DNA of 64,000 nt from Castellaniella sp044508625. Its GTDB lineage: Bacteria; Pseudomonadota; Gammaproteobacteria; Burkholderiales; Burkholderiaceae_B. Where the stretch lies: NCBI GenBank assembly GCA_044508625.1, contig JBIQHJ010000002.1, positions 62,001 through 126,000 of the forward strand. The letters are read 5' to 3'. Position 1 is the first letter of the stretch. Every line of letters starts with the position of its first letter. Below, piece after piece: positions 18,817 to 27,387 of this stretch. The position numbers and the translations under genes were made by a program. The notes below the pieces were generated by a model. The model was not told where the DNA came from, did no database searches, and saw only the letters and a list, made by a program, of their open reading frames with translations.

Positions 18817-19758
18817 ATGGATGCGATGCTGACCGCCACGCCGCCGGATCACGCGGCGGCCGCGAGGCCCGGGGCCGTGCGCGGCCCGGCCGGGGCCGTG
18901 GTGCGAGATCGGACGAGGGGCGCCGTTTCCGTTCCGGCAGGGGCCGGTCCCGTGATGGCGGGTTCTGAGGTGGCTGGTTCTGCGGTGGCGGGTTCCGAGG
19001 TGGCGGGTCCCGAGGTGGCGGGTCCCGCGGGGGCTGGTCCTGCGAGTGTCGTTCCCGCGGTGGCCGCGGCGATCGCGTCCGACGAGGACGCGGCCGAGAT
19101 CGCCGGGGTGGCGGCGGGGGATGCGCGAGCGTTCGAGCGGCTGATGCGGCGCCACAATGGGCGCATGTATCGCGCGGCGCGCAGCATCCTCAAGAACGAG
19201 GCCGAGGCCGAGGACGCCGTGCAGGAGGCCTACTGGAAAGCCTACCAGAACATCGGCGAGTTCCGGGCCGATTCGCGGTTCTCGACCTGGCTGACGCGCA
19301 TCGTCATCAATGAGGCGCTGATGCGGCTGAGACGAAACAAACGCCGGGCGCAGTTCATCCAATCGGACATGGAAACACACCCCGACATCCTGGGCGCCGC
19401 AAGCGCAGCGCCCGCGCCCGCCGACGGCAATCCCGCCCAGGCCGCCTGGCGCGCCGAGGTGCGCCGCCTCATCGAGCAGCGCCTCGACGAGCTGCCCGAC
19501 GATTACCGCACGGTCTTCATGCTGCGCGCCGTCGAGGACATGCCGGCCGTGGAGGTCGCGGTGGTGCTGGGCATTCCGGAGGCGACCGTGCGCACGCGCT
19601 ATTTCCGAGCCCGCCGCCTGATGCGCGGCGCGCTGTCCCGGGACATGGACATGTGCGGGCGCGATGCGTTTTCCTTCGCGGGGCATCGCTGCGACCGGAT
19701 CGTGGCCGCCGTGCTGGCGCGTCTGGCCGCGCAATCACCAGGGGCCTCCGCGCGCTGA
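18817..19758 (+). CDS. ECF-family RNA polymerase sigma factor
   Basis: The start at 18817 follows a strong GAGGAGG site. Residues about 90-155 are sigma region 2 (LMRRHNGRMYRAARSILKNE, EAEDAVQEAYWKAYQNI, FSTWLTRIVINEALMRLRR) and about 215-275 are region 4 (LPDDYRTVFMLRAVEDMPAV, IPEATVRTRYFRARRLMRG). Two oddities: a low-complexity N-terminal extension of about 80 residues with repeats of AGSEVAG/AGPEVAG type, and a C-terminal tail with Cys and His residues (MCGRDAFSFAGHRCDRIV). No anti-sigma gene is adjacent. It probably drives itself and the facing DUF5602-cupredoxin operon. Confidence 0.88.
   Translation: MDAMLTATPPDHAAAARPGAVRGPAGAVVRDRTRGAVSVPAGAGPVMAGSEVAGSAVAGSEVAGPEVAGPAGAGPASVVPAVAAAIASDEDAAEIAGVAAGDARAFERLMRRHNGRMYRAARSILKNEAEAEDAVQEAYWKAYQNIGEFRADSRFSTWLTRIVINEALMRLRRNKRRAQFIQSDMETHPDILGAASAAPAPADGNPAQAAWRAEVRRLIEQRLDELPDDYRTVFMLRAVEDMPAVEVAVVLGIPEATVRTRYFRARRLMRGALSRDMDMCGRDAFSFAGHRCDRIVAAVLARLAAQSPGASAR
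18955..19045 (+). repeat. Tandem 15-bp-type repeat in the sigma factor N-terminal region
   Basis: Degenerate in-frame copies of GTGGCGGGTTCCGAG encode repeated VAGSE/VAGPE units. The repeat keeps the reading frame and lies before sigma region 2, so it should not affect promoter recognition directly. Repeat-number change could alter the extension's length. Confidence 0.7.
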
Positions 19759-19907
19759 ACCGTGCGCATGGGCGATGGCGGCGCCGGAGGTCCTCGGTGC
19801 CGTGTGTCCGCCGCTGAAGCGCGCCGGCGATGGCAATCCTTGCCTCGGCGATCCCGGTGCCGGAAGGCCTTGGTGCTGCATGCCCGCGCGCCGAGGCGCG
19901 CGGGAGG

Positions 19908-20537
19908 TCAATCGATGATGTGCTCGGCCAGTATCTGTTCGATGGACGGAAAGCCCGCGCGGGCCGCGGGCGGCAGCTTGTCGTCCGAAGCCTGGCGCAG
20001 GGCCTGGGCGTCGGCGTCGGGCGCGCCCACGATCAGGCGGCCGACCATTCCCGCGTGCTCGTGCGGCAGGCAGAAATAGTCGTAGACGCCAGGAACGTCG
20101 AAGCGCAGCGTGAAGGATTCGGCGGGCAGCAGGAATCCGGAATCCCACGCCTTGGCCGCGCGCGGGATGCGCAGGGGCTTGCCGAAGTCGGCCGGATGGT
20201 AGGCGGTGCTGGTGTGGCTGTTGCCGCTGTCGCGGTTGGTCCAGCGCACGGACTGGCCCGGCTGGATCAGCAGGCCGCGCGGCTTGAACCACACGGATGA
20301 TCCGTTGGGCGTGCCGGCCATCGCGACCTCGACGATCTCGCCGTCGGCCAGCGCGAGGCGACGCAGGCCCGGCGCCCCGATCAGGGCCGCCGCGCCCGCG
20401 GCCCGCAGCAGCCCGCGCCGCCGGGGCAGTGCGGGGCCGGCCGATCTTGCGGAGCCGGCCAGCTTTGCAGGCCCAGCCAGCCTGGCTGGATCGCCCAGCC
20501 TCGGCCACCAGCCGCTGGATTTGGCCGGCCCGCTCAT
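19908..20537 (-). CDS. Tat-exported cupredoxin-like (plastocyanin/azurin type) copper protein
   Basis: The 209-residue product starts at 20537, overlapping the upstream stop by ATGA. After a low-complexity Gly/Ala/Pro segment it has a twin-arginine signal (RRRGLLRAAG, about residues 39-48). The mature domain is a cupredoxin with the copper ligands NSHTSTAYHP (His) and FCLPHEHAGM (Cys, His, Met spaced C-x2-H-x4-M). It is probably a periplasmic electron-transfer or copper-binding protein. A C-terminal helical tail of about 45 residues is extra to the fold. It forms an operon with the DUF5602-like gene. Confidence 0.85.
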   Translation of the reverse strand: MSGPAKSSGWWPRLGDPARLAGPAKLAGSARSAGPALPRRRGLLRAAGAAALIGAPGLRRLALADGEIVEVAMAGTPNGSSVWFKPRGLLIQPGQSVRWTNRDSGNSHTSTAYHPADFGKPLRIPRAAKAWDSGFLLPAESFTLRFDVPGVYDYFCLPHEHAGMVGRLIVGAPDADAQALRQASDDKLPPAARAGFPSIEQILAEHIID

Positions 20538-20965
20538 TTGGCCACGTGGGATTCTTGGTCGGCGGGAATGTGCCACAGGACGATGTGGATGTGGGGTTCG
20601 GCCACGCCCGGATGGCCCGCGTTGTACATCATGTCCACGTGGTCGACGTTGCCGCCCGGCGAGCGCAGGTCGTGCAGGTCCATGTCGGGCTTCATCAGCG
20701 ACAGCGGGATCATGTAGGTGGTGCTGACCAGCTTGCCGTCATGGTCGTAGGCCAGGAAGGGGCCTGCGGGCAGCGTCGCCGGATCGGCAAAGAGCTGGCC
20801 CATGCCGGGAATGAAGTCGGGCAGCTTCACCAGGCTGCTGACCGCCTTGTACGGAGCGGGCGGAGGGGCCTGGGTCACGTTCTGCGCGTCCGCGGCCGTG
20901 GCGCTGCCGGCGCCTCCCAGGGCAAGGGCGATGGCGGCTGCGAAGGGAGCGAGTGTCTTGATCAT
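20534..20965 (-). CDS. Exported TTHB210/DUF5602-like protein
   Basis: The start at 20965 opens a signal peptide (MIKTLAPFAAAIALALG, cleavage after TAA). The mature domain of about 120 residues has VSSLVKLPDFIPGMGQLF and the His-rich end PHIHIVLWHIP. I relate it to the DUF5602 group represented by Thermus TTHB210, a protein reported to be under sigma-E control. That relation is from memory of the family, not a search. It is first in a two-gene operon with a cupredoxin and carries a sigma-E-like promoter motif 42 bp upstream. Biochemical role unknown; the histidines could bind metal. Confidence 0.6.
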   Translation of the reverse strand: MIKTLAPFAAAIALALGGAGSATAADAQNVTQAPPPAPYKAVSSLVKLPDFIPGMGQLFADPATLPAGPFLAYDHDGKLVSTTYMIPLSLMKPDMDLHDLRSPGGNVDHVDMMYNAGHPGVAEPHIHIVLWHIPADQESHVAK

Positions 20966-21007
20966 GAAGGTCTCCAAGGTCGTGCGGCACGATTGCCGCG
21001 TCGTACC

Positions 21008-21036
21008 TTGGATGACGGACCGGGCTCCAGCGTTCC
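21008..21036 (-). promoter_or_regulatory. Predicted ECF-sigma promoter of the DUF5602-cupredoxin operon (GGAACG-N16-CATCCAA)
   Basis: Reading leftward, GGAACG (21036-21031) is followed after exactly 16 bases by CATCCAA (21014-21008), 42 bases before the start codon at 20965. All 13 fixed positions and the spacing match the motif upstream of the sigma factor gene. Confidence 0.62.
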
Positions 21037-21143
21037 TGCCGCTGCGCCGGATTCCGGCAATGCGGGCGCCCGGCGGCATCCGAGGCGGCCGGCAACACGT
21101 CCACGCGGACGTTCGATGGCTCGCCAGGCGGCCCCGGATCCCG

Positions 21144-21827
21144 TCAGCGCGGGCGCTCGATGCGCAGGCGGCGCTCGACCAGGTGCGCGCAGCCGAGCAG
21201 GAACATATTGATCGCCAGGTACAGGATGCCGGCGATGATGAAGGTCTCGACGATCAGGAAGCTCTGGCTCATGAGCCGCCGGGCGTAGCCGGTGAGCTCC
21301 ATGACCGCGATGGTGGAGGCCAGGCTGGTGCCCTTGATGGCGAGCACCAGTTCGTTGCTGTAGGCCGGGAACGCCTGGCGCACGGCCAGCGGAAAGATGA
21401 TGCGCCGGAAGGCCAGCGCCCGCCCCATGCCGCAGGCGCGCGCGGCGTCGATCTGCCCGCGGGGCACCGATTGCAGGCCGCCGCGGATGGCTTCGCCCAT
21501 GTAGGCGCCGCTGTTCAGGCCGATGGCCAGGATCGCGCAGCGCACGCCGTCGCTGAACAGCCACCACAGGGCGGGCTGCTCGCGCACGGCGTCGATGGCG
21601 CCCACGCCGTAGTACAGGACGAAGATCTGGATCAGCAGCGGCGTGCCGCGGAACAGGGTACTGTAGGCGAAGGCGCAGCCGCTCAGCAGGCGGTTGTCCG
21701 AGACGCGCATGAGGGCGGATCCCAGACCGAGCACGGAAGCCAGCACGATCGAGGACAGGCCGATGAGGGCCGTGATCCAGAAGCCCTCGATGAGGACCGG
21801 GATCGCCTGTTCGATGAGCGCGATCAT
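21144..21827 (-). CDS. Polar amino-acid ABC transporter permease (HisM-like)
   Basis: This 227-residue inner-membrane permease has about five helices and the EAA loop YMGEAIRGGLQSVPRGQIDA with the downstream ACGMGRALAFRRIIFPLA, typical of HisM/ArtM-type permeases. The start at 21827 overlaps the preceding permease stop by ATGA. It pairs with the next gene to form the channel of a lysine/arginine/ornithine-like importer. No ATPase gene follows. Confidence 0.9.
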   Translation of the reverse strand: MIALIEQAIPVLIEGFWITALIGLSSIVLASVLGLGSALMRVSDNRLLSGCAFAYSTLFRGTPLLIQIFVLYYGVGAIDAVREQPALWWLFSDGVRCAILAIGLNSGAYMGEAIRGGLQSVPRGQIDAARACGMGRALAFRRIIFPLAVRQAFPAYSNELVLAIKGTSLASTIAVMELTGYARRLMSQSFLIVETFIIAGILYLAINMFLLGCAHLVERRLRIERPR

Positions 21828-22540
21828 GCGGCGGCCCTGCGCATGCCGTGCCCGAAGCGGCGTTCCGCCAGCACGAACAGCCCCTGGCTGAACAGGCCAA
21901 TGATGAAATACAGCGCGCCGGCCATGAGGTACAGGGCCATGGGCTCGCGCGTGGCCGCCGCGCCCAGCACGGCCGCGCGCATGAGCTCGACCAGGCCGAC
22001 GAGCGAGATCAGCGCGGTGTCCTTGAGCGCGTTCTGCCAGACGTTGTTGGCGCCGGGCAGGGCGTACCAGAGCAGTTGCGGCAGCGTGACGCGCCGCAGG
22101 CACTGCGCGCGGCTCATGCCGAAGGCGCGGGCCGCCTCGATCTGGCCGGGGTCGATGGCCTTGAAGGCGCCCCGGAACACCTCGACGCCGTAGGATCCCG
22201 AGATCAGGCCGATGGCCAGGATGCCGATGAGCATGGGAAAGGCGCTGCTCATCAGCTCGTCCCATTCCAGGTAGTCGGCCAGGTCGGCCGCCGGCTGGAC
22301 GGTGCCGAAGAACAGCAGATAGATGATCAGCAGCTCGGGGACGCTGCGCACGATCAGCGTGTAGAGGCCGACCAGGCCGCGCGCCAGCCGGTTGCCTCCG
22401 ACCTTGACCGCCGCCCCGGCGATGCCGATGGCCGTGCCCAGGACGATCCCGCACAGGGAAATGAAGACCGTCATCCCGGCGCCGCGCAGCAGCATGCCGA
22501 TCCAGCCGGACTGGAGGATGTCGACCAGGGACATGTTCAT
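21824..22540 (-). CDS. Polar amino-acid ABC transporter permease (HisQ-like)
   Basis: This 238-residue permease is the partner subunit, with LIVRSVPELLIIYLLFFG and the EAA loop YGVEVFRGAFKAIDPGQIEA. It sits 49 bp after the binding-protein gene and overlaps the HisM-like gene by 4 bp. Substrate class (basic or polar amino acids, perhaps opines) is inferred from the binding protein. Confidence 0.9.
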   Translation of the reverse strand: MNMSLVDILQSGWIGMLLRGAGMTVFISLCGIVLGTAIGIAGAAVKVGGNRLARGLVGLYTLIVRSVPELLIIYLLFFGTVQPAADLADYLEWDELMSSAFPMLIGILAIGLISGSYGVEVFRGAFKAIDPGQIEAARAFGMSRAQCLRRVTLPQLLWYALPGANNVWQNALKDTALISLVGLVELMRAAVLGAAATREPMALYLMAGALYFIIGLFSQGLFVLAERRFGHGMRRAAA

Positions 22541-22589
22541 CGGGAATGGAGCGCCGGCCGGCCCGGGCGCGGGGCCGGCCGCTCGCGCA

Positions 22590-23402
22590 TCAGGGGCAGG
22601 CCTGGTAGTTGGAGAGATCGACGCCGAACCATTTCTCGCTGGACGCCTTGACGGTGCCGTCGGCGATCATCGCGCACAGCGCCGCATCGACCTTCTTTTT
22701 CAGCTCGACGTTCCGCTGGTTGATGCCGGCGCCGATGCCCAGGCCGAGGACCTCGGGCGCGGCGCTGCTCTTGATCACGTGGTGGGCCATGGCGAACTGC
22801 CGGTCGCCGGCTTTCTTGAGGAACTGGCTCTGGGGCGTCACCTCGGAAAACGTGCCGTCCAGGCGTCCCGAGGACAGGTCCATCTGCATCTGGTCCTGGG
22901 TCTCGTAGGTCTTGAGCGTGATGCCGGGCGCGAATTTCTGCAGGAAGGCGCCCTGGGTGGTGCCGCCCTGGACGCCGATGGTCTTGCCCTCCAGCCCCTT
23001 GAAGATCGTCTCCTGGTCGGGCGCGTCGATCAGCGGGCTGTCCTTGGGCAGCACGAAGGCCGAGTCCTCGGTGGCGTAGGGAATGCTGAAGGCGATGACC
23101 TTGGCGCGCTCGGCGGTGACGGACATGCCCGAGATCACCAGGTCGAAGCGCTCGGCCTGCAGGGCCGGGATCAGGCTGTCGAAGGCCTGGACCACGAAGC
23201 GGCACTTCATGTCGAGGCGCTGGCACAGGGCGTTCCCGATGTCGGCGTCGAAGCCCGTCACCTTGCCCGAGGCGTCCACCATGCTCCAGGGCGGGTAGCC
23301 GCCCTCGGTGCCGATCTTGAGGGTGGCGGCGGAGACGGCCGTCGACAGGCCGGCCAGCCCGATGGCCGCGAACAGGGCGGCCTTGCGTAGGATAGAGCTC
23401 AT
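22590..23402 (-). CDS. Amino-acid ABC transporter substrate-binding protein (lysine/arginine/ornithine type)
   Basis: The 270-residue periplasmic protein has a signal peptide (about 1-26, ending AVSA) and the family 3 solute-binding pattern: GTEGGYPPWSMVDASGKVTG, GFDADIGNALCQRL, FDLVISGMSVTAERAKVIAF. I choose the ATG at 23402 because the signal peptide starts there. The position of acidic residues in the binding lobe fits cationic amino acids, but the exact ligand is not readable. Confidence 0.88.
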   Translation of the reverse strand: MSSILRKAALFAAIGLAGLSTAVSAATLKIGTEGGYPPWSMVDASGKVTGFDADIGNALCQRLDMKCRFVVQAFDSLIPALQAERFDLVISGMSVTAERAKVIAFSIPYATEDSAFVLPKDSPLIDAPDQETIFKGLEGKTIGVQGGTTQGAFLQKFAPGITLKTYETQDQMQMDLSSGRLDGTFSEVTPQSQFLKKAGDRQFAMAHHVIKSSAAPEVLGLGIGAGINQRNVELKKKVDAALCAMIADGTVKASSEKWFGVDLSNYQACP

Positions 23403-23507
23403 CACGATGGGATTCCTGTGTTGTGCCTCGCCCGGAGGCGGACCTGGAGCGAAAAAGAGCATATTAGATCATCCCCGCGGGTCCGGCGCCGCGCGCGAGG
23501 CTCGGCG

Positions 23508-24875
23508 CTAGCCCACCTGGACCTGGGCCTCGGGATAGCGCACCCGGCTGTGCCGCTGCGTGCCCAGGCTGTAGACCAGGGTCAGGGGCCCGAGGCGGCC
23601 GATGAACATGAGGGCCACCATGATGACGTGGCTCGCCGTCGAGAACTCCATCGTCAGGCCGGGGTCCATCCCGGCGGTGCTGAAGGTGGCGACCACCATG
23701 AACAGGATGAGCAGGAAGGGCTCGTCCTCGATCAGGCAGACCAGGAAGGTGCCCGCGCACACCAGCGCGCCCGAGACCATCAGCAGCGCGAGCGCCTTCT
23801 GGATGGTTTCGGCGCCCAGGGAGCGGTGCATGAGCACGACCTCGCGGCGTTGCAGGATGTACGAGCGCACGACGGCCAGCAGCACGATGAAGGTGCCGAG
23901 CTTGATGCCGCTCGCGGTGCTGAGCGAGCCCCCGCCGATGAACATCAGCATGATCAGCAGGAACATGGAGCTTTCGCGCAGTTGCGTGATGTCCAGGCTG
24001 GCGAATCCGGCGGTGCGGGTGCTCACGATCTGCATCCACGAGGCCAGGCCCTGCTGCGCCAGGGGCAGCGGGCCCAGGGTCGCGCCGTTGCGCGCCTCGA
24101 TCGCCCAGAACACGGCCAGGCCCGCGAGGTTCAGCGCCAGCGTGCCCAGCAGCATCAGGCGGGTGTAGTAGGAGAATCGCCGCCAGGATTGCTTGTGGTG
24201 GATGTCGGCGAGGACGGTGAACCCCAGGCCGCCCAGGATGACGCAGCCGCTCAGGACGAAGGTCACGACCGGATCGTGGGTGAATCCGGCCAGGCTGCCT
24301 TCGTAGAGCGAGACGCCCGCGTTGTTGAAGGCGGATACCGCATGGAACAGCGCCATCCACGCGGCGTGCGGCAGCGAGGCGTGGCGCCACCACCAGAGCA
24401 TGAGGATCAGGGCCGCCGCGAGCTCGATCGCCAGCGAGAACTTCAGGACCGACAGTGCGGTGTGGCGGATGCGTGAGACGCTGGTCTGGTTGAAGGCCTC
24501 GAGCGCCAGGGCCTGGTAGCGCAGGCTCACGCGCTTGCCCAGCGTCAGGGCCGCGATGATGGCGAAGGTCACGAAGCCCAGGCCGCCGATCTGGACGAGG
24601 GCGAGGATGACGAATTGCCCGAAATGAGTGAGGTCGCGGGCGGGATCGATCAGCGTCAGGCCGGTGACGGTGACCGACGAGGTGGCGGTGAAGAACGCCT
24701 CGAACCAGCCGAAGGGGCGCTGCTGGGCGATGGGCAGCGCGAGCAGGAGGGTGCCGGCCAGGATGAGGACGATGAAGCTGCCGGCCAGCACGGCGGGCGG
24801 GCTGGCCTGGAGCTGGCCGGTGCGCCGCGCCCTGCGCAGGGCCTGGTAGGGGGCGATGGGGAACAGGCGCGCCAT
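23508..24875 (-). CDS. ktrB: Potassium uptake channel subunit (KtrB/TrkH family)
   Basis: This 455-residue inner-membrane protein has the four-fold repeated membrane-pore-membrane layout of the Trk/Ktr family, with selectivity-loop segments TATSSVTVTGLTL, AVSAFNNAGVSLYEG, STRTAGFASLDITQL and ATFSTAGMDPGLT. The Gly of each filter is present. It lies 15 bp after its regulatory subunit gene. It would import K+ (or Na+-coupled K+) under gating by the KtrA ring. Confidence 0.9.
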   Translation of the reverse strand: MARLFPIAPYQALRRARRTGQLQASPPAVLAGSFIVLILAGTLLLALPIAQQRPFGWFEAFFTATSSVTVTGLTLIDPARDLTHFGQFVILALVQIGGLGFVTFAIIAALTLGKRVSLRYQALALEAFNQTSVSRIRHTALSVLKFSLAIELAAALILMLWWWRHASLPHAAWMALFHAVSAFNNAGVSLYEGSLAGFTHDPVVTFVLSGCVILGGLGFTVLADIHHKQSWRRFSYYTRLMLLGTLALNLAGLAVFWAIEARNGATLGPLPLAQQGLASWMQIVSTRTAGFASLDITQLRESSMFLLIMLMFIGGGSLSTASGIKLGTFIVLLAVVRSYILQRREVVLMHRSLGAETIQKALALLMVSGALVCAGTFLVCLIEDEPFLLILFMVVATFSTAGMDPGLTMEFSTASHVIMVALMFIGRLGPLTLVYSLGTQRHSRVRYPEAQVQVG

Positions 24876-24890
24876 GGTGGGATGCCGGGG

Positions 24891-25544
24891 CTAGCTGAGC
24901 CGCGGCGCGGCCATCTTGAGATCCTGCAACTGGCCGAAGAGGATCAGGGTGTCCTTGGCGCGCAGCACGAATTCGTCGGGCGGATGCACCGTGGTCTCGG
25001 CGCGGCGCTTGATGGCGAGGGTCCGGATGGTGGTTTCGCCGGGACCCAGGGCGCCGGCCAGGGTGCGGCCCTCGAGCTGGTCGCTGGCCTCGATCTCGAC
25101 CACGAATTCCCCATTGCCCAGCGGGATGTAGTCCGTCACCATCGGGTAGCTGAGGATCTGCGCGATCCGGATGCCCATTTCCTCCTCGGGGTGGATGATG
25201 CGCGCGACGCCCAGCTTGCTCAGGATCAGGTGATGGGCGCGCGAGGTGGCCTTGACCCAGATGCTGCGCACGCCCAGGGCCTTGAGGTGGACGACGCAGA
25301 CCAGGCTCGCCTGCAGTTCCTCGCCGATGGCCACCAGCACCACGTCGTAGCCGTCCAGGCCCAGCTCGGCGAGCGCGTTCTGGTCGGTCACGTCGGCGAT
25401 GGCGGCGCGCGTGAGCTGGTCGGCGTGCCGGTCGACGGCCTTGGCGTCGGAGTCTATGCCCAGCACCGAGTGGCCCTGCCGCATGAGTTCCAGCGAGGTT
25501 GCCGAGCCGAAGCGCCCGAGGCCGATGACTGCGAATTGCCCCAT
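24891..25544 (-). CDS. ktrA: Potassium uptake regulatory subunit (KtrA/TrkA, RCK domain)
   Basis: The 217-residue cytoplasmic protein has an N-terminal Rossmann fold (VIGLGRFGSATSLELMRQGH, ending with the acidic LGIDSD ribose-binding region) and a C-terminal RCK_C domain from about residue 135. It binds ATP/ADP or NAD(H) and possibly c-di-AMP in relatives, gating KtrB. The ATG at 25544 gives the standard compact start MGQFAVIGLG. It is the first gene of the ktrA-ktrB pair. Confidence 0.92.
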   Translation of the reverse strand: MGQFAVIGLGRFGSATSLELMRQGHSVLGIDSDAKAVDRHADQLTRAAIADVTDQNALAELGLDGYDVVLVAIGEELQASLVCVVHLKALGVRSIWVKATSRAHHLILSKLGVARIIHPEEEMGIRIAQILSYPMVTDYIPLGNGEFVVEIEASDQLEGRTLAGALGPGETTIRTLAIKRRAETTVHPPDEFVLRAKDTLILFGQLQDLKMAAPRLS

Positions 25545-25722
25545 GTGTCGTCCTGTGTCTGTGATGTCCGTGGCGCCGGCGGCGGCCCGCCCGGCGGGAA
25601 GGGCTCGAATTTCAATGGTAACGAGGGACGAATTCTGGTAAAAACCCTTATGGAGTTTTCCCTGAATTCGTGGCTGAAGATGCTGCAATGCACCAATCGA
25701 TGCTCGACGCTGCCTGCATGAT

Positions 25723-26805
25723 ATGACAAGTTTGTTCGACCCGGTACGGCTGGGCGAGGTTTCCCTCGCCAATCGCATTGTGATGGCCCCGATGACGCGC
25801 ACGCGCGCTTCCCAGGGCAGGATTCCCAATGACATGATGCGCCTCTATTACGCGCAGCGCGCCACGGCGGGGCTGATCATCAGCGAGGCGACCTCGGTGT
25901 CGCCGCTGGGGGTCGGGTATCCGGACACGCCGGGCATCTGGTGCAAGGCGCAGATCCAGGGATGGCAGTCCATCACCCGCGCGGTGCGCGACAAGGGCGG
26001 CAGGATGTTCCTGCAGCTCTGGCACGTGGGCCGCGTCTCGGATCCCGAGTACCTGTCGGGGGAAATCCCCGTCGCCCCCAGCGCGGTGGCCTGTGCCGGG
26101 CAGGTGAAACTGCTGCGGCCGGCACGCGACTATGTCGTGCCGCGCGCGCTGCACACGGACGAGATCCGCCGCATCGTGGCCGATTTCGGCGTGGCCGCGC
26201 GCAATGCCCAGAGCGCCGGCTTCGACGGCGTCGAGATCCATGGCGCCAACGGCTATCTCATCGACCAGTTCCTGCACGACGGCTCGAACCGCCGTACGGA
26301 CGAGTATGGCGGCTCGATCCCCAACCGCAGCCGCTTCCTGCTCGAGGTCGTCGATGCCTGCGTCGGCGTCTGGGGCGCCGGGCGGGTGGGCGTGCACCTG
26401 TCGCCGCGCGGCGACGCGCACGACATGCGGGACTCGGACCCTCGGGCGCTGTTCCTGCACGTGGCCCGCGAACTGGGCCACCGGCGCCTGGCCTTCCTGT
26501 GCCTGCGCGAGTCGCCGGGGGATGACAGCCTGATGCCCGAGATCCGCAAGGCGTTCGGCGGCCCCGTGATCGCCAACGAGCGCTACGACGCGGCGCTGGC
26601 CGAGCGGGTGGTCAGCGAGGGCCTGGCCGACGCCGTGGCCTTCGGCAAGGCGTTCATTTCCAACCCCGACCTGGTGGCCCGGCTGCGCGCGGGCACGCCG
26701 CTCGCCCCTTGGGACAGCTCGACCTTTTATGGCTCGGGCGTCCATGGCTACACCGACTACCCCTGCGCGGCCGCCTGCAACGACGCCCAGCCGCTCTCGG
26801 TTTGA
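25723..26805 (+). CDS. Old Yellow Enzyme family ene-reductase (NADH:flavin oxidoreductase)
   Basis: This 360-residue FMN enzyme reduces activated C=C bonds (enones, nitro-esters, N-ethylmaleimide type substrates) with NAD(P)H. Family marks are NRIVMAPMTRTRAS, the FMN-binding QLWHVGRVS, and the active-site stretch GVEIHGANGYLIDQFLHDGS followed by RTDEYGG. The C-terminal FGKAFISNPDLVARL phosphate-binding loop is intact. It stands alone between ktrA (divergent) and yqeY (convergent), so its natural substrate is not indicated by neighbours. Confidence 0.93.
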   Translation: MTSLFDPVRLGEVSLANRIVMAPMTRTRASQGRIPNDMMRLYYAQRATAGLIISEATSVSPLGVGYPDTPGIWCKAQIQGWQSITRAVRDKGGRMFLQLWHVGRVSDPEYLSGEIPVAPSAVACAGQVKLLRPARDYVVPRALHTDEIRRIVADFGVAARNAQSAGFDGVEIHGANGYLIDQFLHDGSNRRTDEYGGSIPNRSRFLLEVVDACVGVWGAGRVGVHLSPRGDAHDMRDSDPRALFLHVARELGHRRLAFLCLRESPGDDSLMPEIRKAFGGPVIANERYDAALAERVVSEGLADAVAFGKAFISNPDLVARLRAGTPLAPWDSSTFYGSGVHGYTDYPCAAACNDAQPLSV

Positions 26806-26925
26806 GGTGTCCGCCTGACCCTCCTGGCCTTGGCCGGACGGAAGCTCAGCCTGCCGGGACCCCGGCTTGCCGGAACCTTGGTCCGCCCGGATCTCCGTTC
26901 GCCGGGATCCCGGCTCGCTGCGGTT

Positions 26926-27387
26926 TCAGCTCGCCAGGCGGGCCTTGACCTGGGCGGAGACCGCCGACATGTCGGCGCGTCCGGCCAGGGACGCCTTGAG
27001 CAGACCCATGGCCTTGCCCATTGCCGCGCCGCCTTGCAGGCCCTGGGCCTGGACCTCGGCGACGGCCGCCTCGATCGCCGCGGCGATCTCCTCGGGCTCG
27101 GCGCCGCGGGGCAGGAATTCCAGCAGGATGTCGAGTTCCGCCCGTTCCTGGGCGGCGCTCTCGGGGCGGCCCGCCGACTCGAAGGCGGCGATGGATTCGC
27201 GGCGCTGCTTGGCCTGCTTTTCGATGATGGCGACGATCGCCGCCTCGTCGGGCTCCACTCGCTGATCGACGGCCTTTTGCTTGATGGCCGCCTGCAGCAG
27301 CCTGAGAGTGCCCAGGCGGGTGGCGTCGTGGGCGCGCATGGCGGCCTTGACGGCCTCCGCGATGCGGGTGGCGAGCGCGTTGCTCAT
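26926..27387 (-). CDS. yqeY: GatB/YqeY domain protein
   Basis: This 153-residue protein is a stand-alone YqeY domain, related to the tRNA-binding tail of the GatB amidotransferase subunit. Marks are LRLLQAAIKQKAVDQR, LDILLEFLPRGAEPEEI and the C-terminal GKAMGLLKASLAGRADMS. Its cellular role is not established; a link to tRNA metabolism is assumed from the domain. The ATG at 27387 is the conserved start. It is convergent with the ene-reductase gene. Confidence 0.9.
   Translation of the reverse strand: MSNALATRIAEAVKAAMRAHDATRLGTLRLLQAAIKQKAVDQRVEPDEAAIVAIIEKQAKQRRESIAAFESAGRPESAAQERAELDILLEFLPRGAEPEEIAAAIEAAVAEVQAQGLQGGAAMGKAMGLLKASLAGRADMSAVSAQVKARLAS

Noticed and set aside
19759..19907. Search for an anti-sigma factor gene after the ECF sigma gene
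   Set aside because: The 149-bp gap between the convergent genes has no credible coding frame with a membrane helix or zinc-binding anti-sigma motif.
26901..26914. 14-bp palindrome GCCGGGATCCCGGC between the ene-reductase and yqeY genes
   Set aside because: It might help stop convergent transcription, but without a T-tract and amid several similar GC-rich runs it is likely chance.
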